A stretch of 11,410 bases of DNA, taken from contig JAFDIC010000082.1 of assembly GCA_019308525.1 (NCBI GenBank), positions 1 to 11,410 on the forward strand, given 5' to 3'. Under the pieces are notes generated by a model. That model made no database searches, had not been told where the DNA came from, and saw only the letters and a program-made list of their open reading frames with translations. Shown piece after piece: positions 7,132-11,410 of this stretch. Every line of letters starts with the position of its first letter. Position 1 is the first letter of the stretch. The stretch comes from Deltaproteobacteria bacterium (GTDB lineage: Bacteria; Desulfobacterota; DSM-4660; Desulfatiglandales; HGW-15). A program made the translations under genes and the position numbers.

Positions 7132-8781
7132 ATGAGGAAGAGATTGTTGCTAGGCATTGTCGTTTTCGGGATGGTGTTCCCTTTTGTTACCTGGGGTCTC
7201 ACCGCGGGAGAGGCCTCAGCCGCAAGCAAGAATGTATTTCGGGTAGCATGGGTTGAATCCTCACAGCCGGGTATGAATCCCTTCAACGTAAAGGCAGGGA
7301 CGGAGTTCGCCTGGAATTCGCTTATCTATGAACCACTTTGGATCCCCAAGTTCAGGGGGGGAGTGGAGCCCTGGCTTGCAAAAACCTGGGAGTATGACAA
7401 AGGGAAGAAAACGTGGACTGTCCATCTGGATGACCGGGCCAAGTGGCACGACGGACTCCCTGTTACCGCCGAGGATGTGAAATTTACCTTTGAAGTGGCC
7501 TTCAAATACAACCTGGATGCCGGAAGCAAGATAGAACCCTTCGTACAGTCCATTCAGGTCATGGATGACCATACTCTCAAATTCATCATGAAGGAAGACT
7601 ATGCGAACTTTTTCTGGGGTGCGAGCGGGGCCTTTATTGTGCCGAAGCACATCTGGTCAAAGGTCGGCGATGTGGGAAAATTTGTAAATTCAAATCCAGT
7701 GGGGAGCGGGCCTTTTGTTTTCAAGGAGTACAAGCCAGAAAGATACTTATATGTGGTCAAGAACAAGAACTACTGGCAAGGCCCTGTACACGTGGATGGA
7801 GTCCTGTATAAGGTGTACACGAATACGGAGGCCAAATTCATGGCCCTCCAAAGGGGTGATGTGGATGCGGTGGAGGAAATTCGCGGAACTTTTTCAATTA
7901 TTCCGATTCTGGAGAAGAACCCGAACATCAAGGTAGTTGTTGCTCAAGGTTCCTTTTCGACACATTTGCTACCCAACCACCGAAGATATCCTTTGAACCT
8001 CAAGGAAGTTCGTCACGCCATAAGCCTCGCAGTAGACAGAAAAGAGATCATCGAGGTCGGCATGTCAGGCTATGCTGATCCACCCCTGATGGGTTTCCTT
8101 CCCCCACTTTACGCCAAATACGCAAACAAAAAACTCACCTGGCCAGGGATGAACATGACCGCCGAAGAGCGATACGCCAAGGCCAATGCCATTCTTGATA
8201 GTCTGGGTTTCAGGCGAGGAAGAGATGGGATCCGGGTCACTGACAGGGGGAGATTCAAAGTTAGATTGAGACAGCCCAACTGGCCCTCCTTTGTTAGAAC
8301 AGCCCAGATCATGAAGGAGAACATGAGAGAGATAGGCATTGAAGCAGAAGTGCTTCCTTCAGATCCTCATACCGTGTACCACGGTATTATATATAACCCC
8401 AAACGGACACAGGACTGGGAATTCCTGGGACCGCACAATTCGACAGTCAAAGGCCTTGAGTATTACACAACAGAATGGGGGCCTGAGACCGATTCTCACT
8501 GGATGAACGCCAATGCGTGTGGCTGGAAGAATGAAGAAGCCCAAGCGTTGCTGAGAAAAATAAGAAGAGAGATGGACGAGGGGAAGCGCGTCCAGATGAT
8601 GATGAAGGCACAGGAAATGTTCGCAGAGGAATTGCCCACAATAACGCTGTGCCACAAGAATATGCTTTACGCTTACAGGACGGACAAATTTGCGGGATGG
8701 GATACGGAAATGGTAGTGTATGGGAATATGTATTATCCGGTGGCATCATTGTTGAACCTCACGTCTTTGCGCCCAAAATAA
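7132..8781 (+). CDS. ABC transporter substrate-binding protein, family 5 (set 2)
   Basis: Complete periplasmic binding protein of the peptide/nickel class, 549 aa, a normal length. An N-terminal signal peptide has a charged MRKR, a hydrophobic core (about 5-22) and a likely signal peptidase I site after ASA (residue 30). There is no lipobox cysteine, so the protein should be free in the periplasm. The family signature W.VHL...AKWHDGLPVTAEDV lies at about 95-116, NPVGSGPF at 188-195 and LKEVRHAISLAVDRKEI at 290-306. ATG 7132 is chosen because AAAGGAGGA (7117-7125) precedes it and because the signal peptide begins there; the frame is open further up to 7051 but that extension is not signal-like. 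It heads the second importer set. Its C-terminus is paralogous to the protein at 1-528. The ligand is unknown. Confidence 0.94.
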   Translation: MRKRLLLGIVVFGMVFPFVTWGLTAGEASAASKNVFRVAWVESSQPGMNPFNVKAGTEFAWNSLIYEPLWIPKFRGGVEPWLAKTWEYDKGKKTWTVHLDDRAKWHDGLPVTAEDVKFTFEVAFKYNLDAGSKIEPFVQSIQVMDDHTLKFIMKEDYANFFWGASGAFIVPKHIWSKVGDVGKFVNSNPVGSGPFVFKEYKPERYLYVVKNKNYWQGPVHVDGVLYKVYTNTEAKFMALQRGDVDAVEEIRGTFSIIPILEKNPNIKVVVAQGSFSTHLLPNHRRYPLNLKEVRHAISLAVDRKEIIEVGMSGYADPPLMGFLPPLYAKYANKKLTWPGMNMTAEERYAKANAILDSLGFRRGRDGIRVTDRGRFKVRLRQPNWPSFVRTAQIMKENMREIGIEAEVLPSDPHTVYHGIIYNPKRTQDWEFLGPHNSTVKGLEYYTTEWGPETDSHWMNANACGWKNEEAQALLRKIRREMDEGKRVQMMMKAQEMFAEELPTITLCHKNMLYAYRTDKFAGWDTEMVVYGNMYYPVASLLNLTSLRPK

Positions 8782-8793
8782 CATGACTGACCT

Positions 8794-8825
8794 GCGACCT
8801 GCCAAAGGTTTTCCTGGCAGGCCGC
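8794..8825 (+). promoter_or_regulatory. RNA hairpin at binding-protein/permease junction 2
   Basis: CCTGCCA (8798-8804) pairs perfectly with TGGCAGG (8815-8821), and GCG (8794-8796) extends the stem with CGC (8823-8825) across one A/C mismatch. The loop is 10 nt. It sits 12 nt after the binding-protein stop and has no following T-run, so attenuation or protection of the upstream message from 3' decay is more likely than full termination. It corresponds in position to the hairpin at 519-550. Confidence 0.55.
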
Positions 8826-8918
8826 AAGGTTCTGGGTTTTCCAGTTGTGCGATTCCCACGTCTCTAAGAGCTTAATGTCCACGAGGGGAATCTCATTTCT
8901 ATGTCATTGAAAATTTTT

Positions 8919-8925
8919 GAGGGAG
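8919..8925 (+). promoter_or_regulatory. Ribosome-binding site deciding a TTG start
   Basis: GAGGGAG ends 7 nt before TTG 8933. I see no in-frame ATG that would give a family-length N-terminus; the protein started here (MHWLVRR) aligns with the other DppB-like permease from its own TTG. Confidence 0.65.
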
Positions 8926-8932
8926 CCGCAAC

Positions 8933-9898
8933 TTGCACTGGCTGGTCAGAAGGTTCACCACAATTGTCATCGTTTTCCTGGTTGCCCTGGTGATAAATTT
9001 TGCCATTCCCAGATTGATGCCGGGAAATCCCGTAGACGTGCTTGCGGGGGGGGTCAAGTTGACCCCGGAGTCACGACAGGCACTTATTGAGCGATTTGGA
9101 CTGGATGAACCTGTTTGGGAGCAATTTCATAAATACTTCATTGGGATATTCAGGGGAGATCTGGGGATATCTTTTCGCCAATATCCTTTGCCAGTGCGGG
9201 ATGTCGTAATGGAGGCTTTGCCCTGGACCGCCCTGGTTATGGTGCCCTCTGTAATACTCCAGGCTATTCTCGGGTTTATTGCAGGAGTGACAGCGGGCTG
9301 GAAGGCCGGCAAAAAGATAGACTCGATCTTACAGACTACCTCTCTGGCTATCATATCAACGCCTATTTTTTGGATCGCAATGGTCTTCCTTTACGTGTTT
9401 TCCTTCCAGTTCGGCTGGTTTCCGCTGAGCGGAACTTACACGGAAGGAGTTGCTTATTCGGGCATCTTTGAACATCTGGTTGACATTATGAAACATGCTG
9501 CCCTGCCGATTATATCATTTACCATCAGCCAGTATGCCATGTACCAGCTTGTCTTGAGGAACACCATGGTCACCACGCTAAAGGAACAGTACATTATTAC
9601 GGCTGAAGCCAAGGGGCTGAGTCAAAGCAGGATAAAATACATGCATGCGGCCAGGAATTCGCTTCTGCCAATGGTAACCATGTTCGGAATGAGCTTTGTC
9701 ATGGTAATAGGCGCCTCGGTGTATATAGAAACTATCTTTTCTTACTCCGGTCTGGGCAGACTGTTGTATGAGTCAGTAATAGCGCGCGACTATCCCGTGG
9801 TTCAGGGATGTTTCTTGATGTTTTCGGTGCTTATCATTATGGCAAATCTTTTCGTTGATATCGCCTATCTATACCTTGACCCCAGGGTGAGGTACTAG
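8933..9898 (+). CDS. ABC transporter permease, DppB/OppB type (set 2)
   Basis: First inner-membrane permease of the second importer, 321 aa. It carries an N-terminal helix (about 8-24), the family motif AIPRLMPGNP (24-33), RFGLDEPVWEQF (54-65) and further hydrophobic segments (about 99-119, 136-158, 190-208, 247-265, 294-313). The EAA loop for ATPase contact is at about 225-246 (AEAKGLSQSRIKYMHAARN), and the end is YLYLDPRVRY. The start is a TTG with a good ribosome-binding site, 151 nt after the binding-protein gene; an RNA hairpin lies in that gap. The DppC-like gene follows 18 nt downstream. It is a clear paralogue of the permease at 591-1568, with matching motifs throughout. Confidence 0.94.
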   Translation: MHWLVRRFTTIVIVFLVALVINFAIPRLMPGNPVDVLAGGVKLTPESRQALIERFGLDEPVWEQFHKYFIGIFRGDLGISFRQYPLPVRDVVMEALPWTALVMVPSVILQAILGFIAGVTAGWKAGKKIDSILQTTSLAIISTPIFWIAMVFLYVFSFQFGWFPLSGTYTEGVAYSGIFEHLVDIMKHAALPIISFTISQYAMYQLVLRNTMVTTLKEQYIITAEAKGLSQSRIKYMHAARNSLLPMVTMFGMSFVMVIGASVYIETIFSYSGLGRLLYESVIARDYPVVQGCFLMFSVLIIMANLFVDIAYLYLDPRVRY

Positions 9899-9916
9899 GT
9901 TCTTCCAAGGTTGGTT

Positions 9917-10771
9917 ATGTTGAGGAGCAGGAAAATCCACCATTTCTGGCGCGTGTATAGCCAAAGGAAGACTGCGGTCTTCGGGCTGGTTATTGTCCTC
10001 TTCTTCTTCCTGGTTCTTTTGCTGGCCCCCTATCTGGCCCCTTATGATCCGGACAAGCGTTTCAAGAAGCGGTTTGATCCGCCCAGCCGGGAACACCTCC
10101 TTGGGACGAACGATATAGGAAATGATATTCTCAGCGAACTGATTTATGCAGGCAGGGTTTCACTGACGATCGGCCTCATTGCAGCCGCAATCATTGTTTC
10201 TGCGGGCGTAACAATTGGCGTCATTTCGGGGTATTTTGGAGGAGTGGTGGACGAGGTATTGATGAGAGTAACAGACGTGGTACTGATCATGCCCCGTCTT
10301 CCCTTGATGCTTGCACTGGGAGCATACCTGGGGCCAGGCATAGGGACCATTGTTTTCGTATATTGCCTGGTCGGCTGGGCAACCGTCACAAGGCCAATCA
10401 GGGCCCAGATTCTATCAATCAAGGAGTTCTCTTTTGTCGAAGCTTCCAGGGCCATGGGGGCAGGCAACCTTCATATCATTGCCAGCCATATACTTCCGAA
10501 TATCCTGGGCATTGTGCTGGCCTACGCGGTCATGGAAATAATGTATGCCATATTGACGGAGGCAGGCTTGAGCTTCCTGGGCCTCGGTGACCCTACCCAT
10601 AAGAGCTGGGGCGTGATGCTGCATTTTGCCCAGGCACAGGGGGCCTTCATGCAGGGTGCGTGGTGGTGGATTGTTCCACCCGGGGTATGTATTGCCCTGA
10701 TTAACTGCGGCTTTAATTTCGTTGGTACCGCTCTGAATGATCTTTTCAGCCTGAAACTGGGAAAGAGATAG
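9917..10771 (+). CDS. ABC transporter permease, DppC/OppC type (set 2)
   Basis: Second permease of the second importer, 284 aa from ATG 9917. AAGG at 9907-9910 is a short Shine-Dalgarno before this ATG; an in-frame TTG at 9911 would add two residues and is less likely. It shows QRKTAVFGL (16-24) leading into helix 1, HLLGTNDIGND (60-70), AGRVSL (78-83), the EAA loop at about 175-195 (EASRAMGA...SHILPN) and AGLSFLGLGDPTHKSWG (216-232). All family landmarks are intact. No ATPase gene follows; the next gene, 61 nt downstream, is the reductive-dehalogenase-like gene. Importer and enzyme may share a transcript, since I see no terminator in the gap. Confidence 0.94.
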   Translation: MLRSRKIHHFWRVYSQRKTAVFGLVIVLFFFLVLLLAPYLAPYDPDKRFKKRFDPPSREHLLGTNDIGNDILSELIYAGRVSLTIGLIAAAIIVSAGVTIGVISGYFGGVVDEVLMRVTDVVLIMPRLPLMLALGAYLGPGIGTIVFVYCLVGWATVTRPIRAQILSIKEFSFVEASRAMGAGNLHIIASHILPNILGIVLAYAVMEIMYAILTEAGLSFLGLGDPTHKSWGVMLHFAQAQGAFMQGAWWWIVPPGVCIALINCGFNFVGTALNDLFSLKLGKR

Positions 10772-10832
10772 AAGCGCTAAGCCGAGAGTTCAACCTGGGT
10801 TGAGGCGCAACACCCAACAATGAGATTAATCA

Positions 10833-11410
10833 ATGAAGAGGCTTACACTGCACCAATGGGAAGATAAATACATCAAGGGCACCGTAGTGAGATTTGATCA
10901 GAAAAACACTGCTGGCAACCGCACGACCTGGGACCCTGTGCTCAAGGAAGTTCTGGACGACTGGAGCGTTCCCGGTGCGGTCAAGAACAAACCAGGGTAT
11001 TATTTGGAGGACTGGGCCCTTTACTGGGGTTGCCGTCGCGGAACCCTCCTGGGGCTCCTTAACACTTCCGTGCCCAATCCACCTAAGAGAACCCGTGACT
11101 TCGCAGAAGCTGCAAGAAGGATTTGCCCTGAACTTGATTTCTTGAGGAGTAAACCACCTGAGGGGGCGCGGCTCAGAGATACTGACCCGGGATCCTTGAC
11201 CAAAAAGATAAAGAAGGTGGCAAGATGGTTCGGAGCCGACGACGTGGGGATCTGCAAGATTGACAGACGCTGGTTATACTCCCATACCTATGACGAAGAA
11301 GCCGACAAGGGTGATGGAAACGAAAGTCCCGGTGGTGCCAAATCCGTTCCCCAATATGTGCCTGAACAGATTAAGTGGGCCGTGGTGATGGTTTTTGAAA
11401 TGGACTACCA
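10833..11410 (+). CDS. Reductive-dehalogenase-like protein (RdhA type), N-terminal part
   Basis: The frame runs from ATG 10833 without a stop to the window edge (192 codons seen). An in-frame TAA at 10827-10829 rules out an upstream start. The ribosome-binding site is weak. The region KIKKVARWFGADDVGICKI (125-143) followed by RRWLYSHTY (145-153), then VPEQIKWAVVMVFEMDY (176-192), matches the conserved N-terminal half of RdhA-type corrinoid/Fe-S reductive dehalogenases; the xVxxxxEMDY ending is characteristic. In that family the enzyme removes halide from organohalides with cobalamin and two [4Fe-4S] clusters, whose cysteines would lie beyond this window. There is no Tat signal peptide, so the protein is probably cytoplasmic, unlike respiratory dehalogenases. 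The related epoxyqueuosine reductase QueG is the main alternative and fits the motifs less well. Catalytic competence cannot be judged. Confidence 0.75.
   Translation, partial: MKRLTLHQWEDKYIKGTVVRFDQKNTAGNRTTWDPVLKEVLDDWSVPGAVKNKPGYYLEDWALYWGCRRGTLLGLLNTSVPNPPKRTRDFAEAARRICPELDFLRSKPPEGARLRDTDPGSLTKKIKKVARWFGADDVGICKIDRRWLYSHTYDEEADKGDGNESPGGAKSVPQYVPEQIKWAVVMVFEMDY

Noticed and set aside
10790..10803. Palindrome TCAACCTGGGTTGA before the dehalogenase-like gene as a terminator
   Set aside because: The arms are only 2 nt apart, so it folds poorly as RNA, and no T-run follows. It could be a protein-binding site, but a 6-bp arm is weak evidence.
1..11410. CRISPR arrays, insertion sequences, tRNA or rRNA genes
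   Set aside because: I looked for regularly spaced repeats, transposase-like proteins with terminal repeats, and tRNA cloverleaf or CCA-end signatures and found none.

Overview
The window looks like a chromosomal accessory region of an anaerobic, Gram-negative bacterium, most likely a member of the Desulfobacterota (the former Deltaproteobacteria). This is inferred from gene content, not from a marker gene. The clues are an AprA/AprB-like flavoprotein plus ferredoxin pair, the N-terminal part of a reductive-dehalogenase-type protein, peptide/nickel-class ABC importers with a non-lipoprotein periplasmic binding protein, strong GGAGG ribosome-binding sites and some TTG starts. Every supported gene is on the + strand.

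Layout. Positions 1-528 hold the C-terminal end of a family 5 solute-binding protein. It is followed by its two permeases, DppB-like (591-1568, TTG start) and DppC-like (1570-2409). After a 237-nt gap comes a fold-type I aminotransferase (2647-3840). A 243-nt gap with a recognisable sigma70-like promoter precedes an AprA/FrdA-superfamily flavoprotein (4084-5805) and a two-cluster ferredoxin (5818-6159). Then comes a 972-nt stretch with no convincing gene but several inverted repeats (6160-7131). A second, complete binding protein (7132-8781) follows, with a second DppB-like (8933-9898, again TTG) and DppC-like permease (9917-10771). The window ends inside a reductive-dehalogenase-like gene (10833 to the edge).

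How the genes may work together. The two importer sets are clear paralogues in the same gene order (binding protein, DppB, DppC). They flank the aminotransferase, flavoprotein and ferredoxin genes. No ATPase gene is present in the window, so both sets must take their ATPases from elsewhere, perhaps just outside. Both binding-protein/permease junctions carry an RNA hairpin followed by a TTG-started permease, an arrangement suited to making much more binding protein than permease. The combination of imported solute, PLP-dependent transamination, a flavin/Fe-S redox pair and a corrinoid-dehalogenase-like enzyme suggests uptake and reductive degradation of an amino compound that may be halogenated. 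That pathway is an inference. What the sequence shows directly is the gene families, their order and the regulatory-looking repeats.
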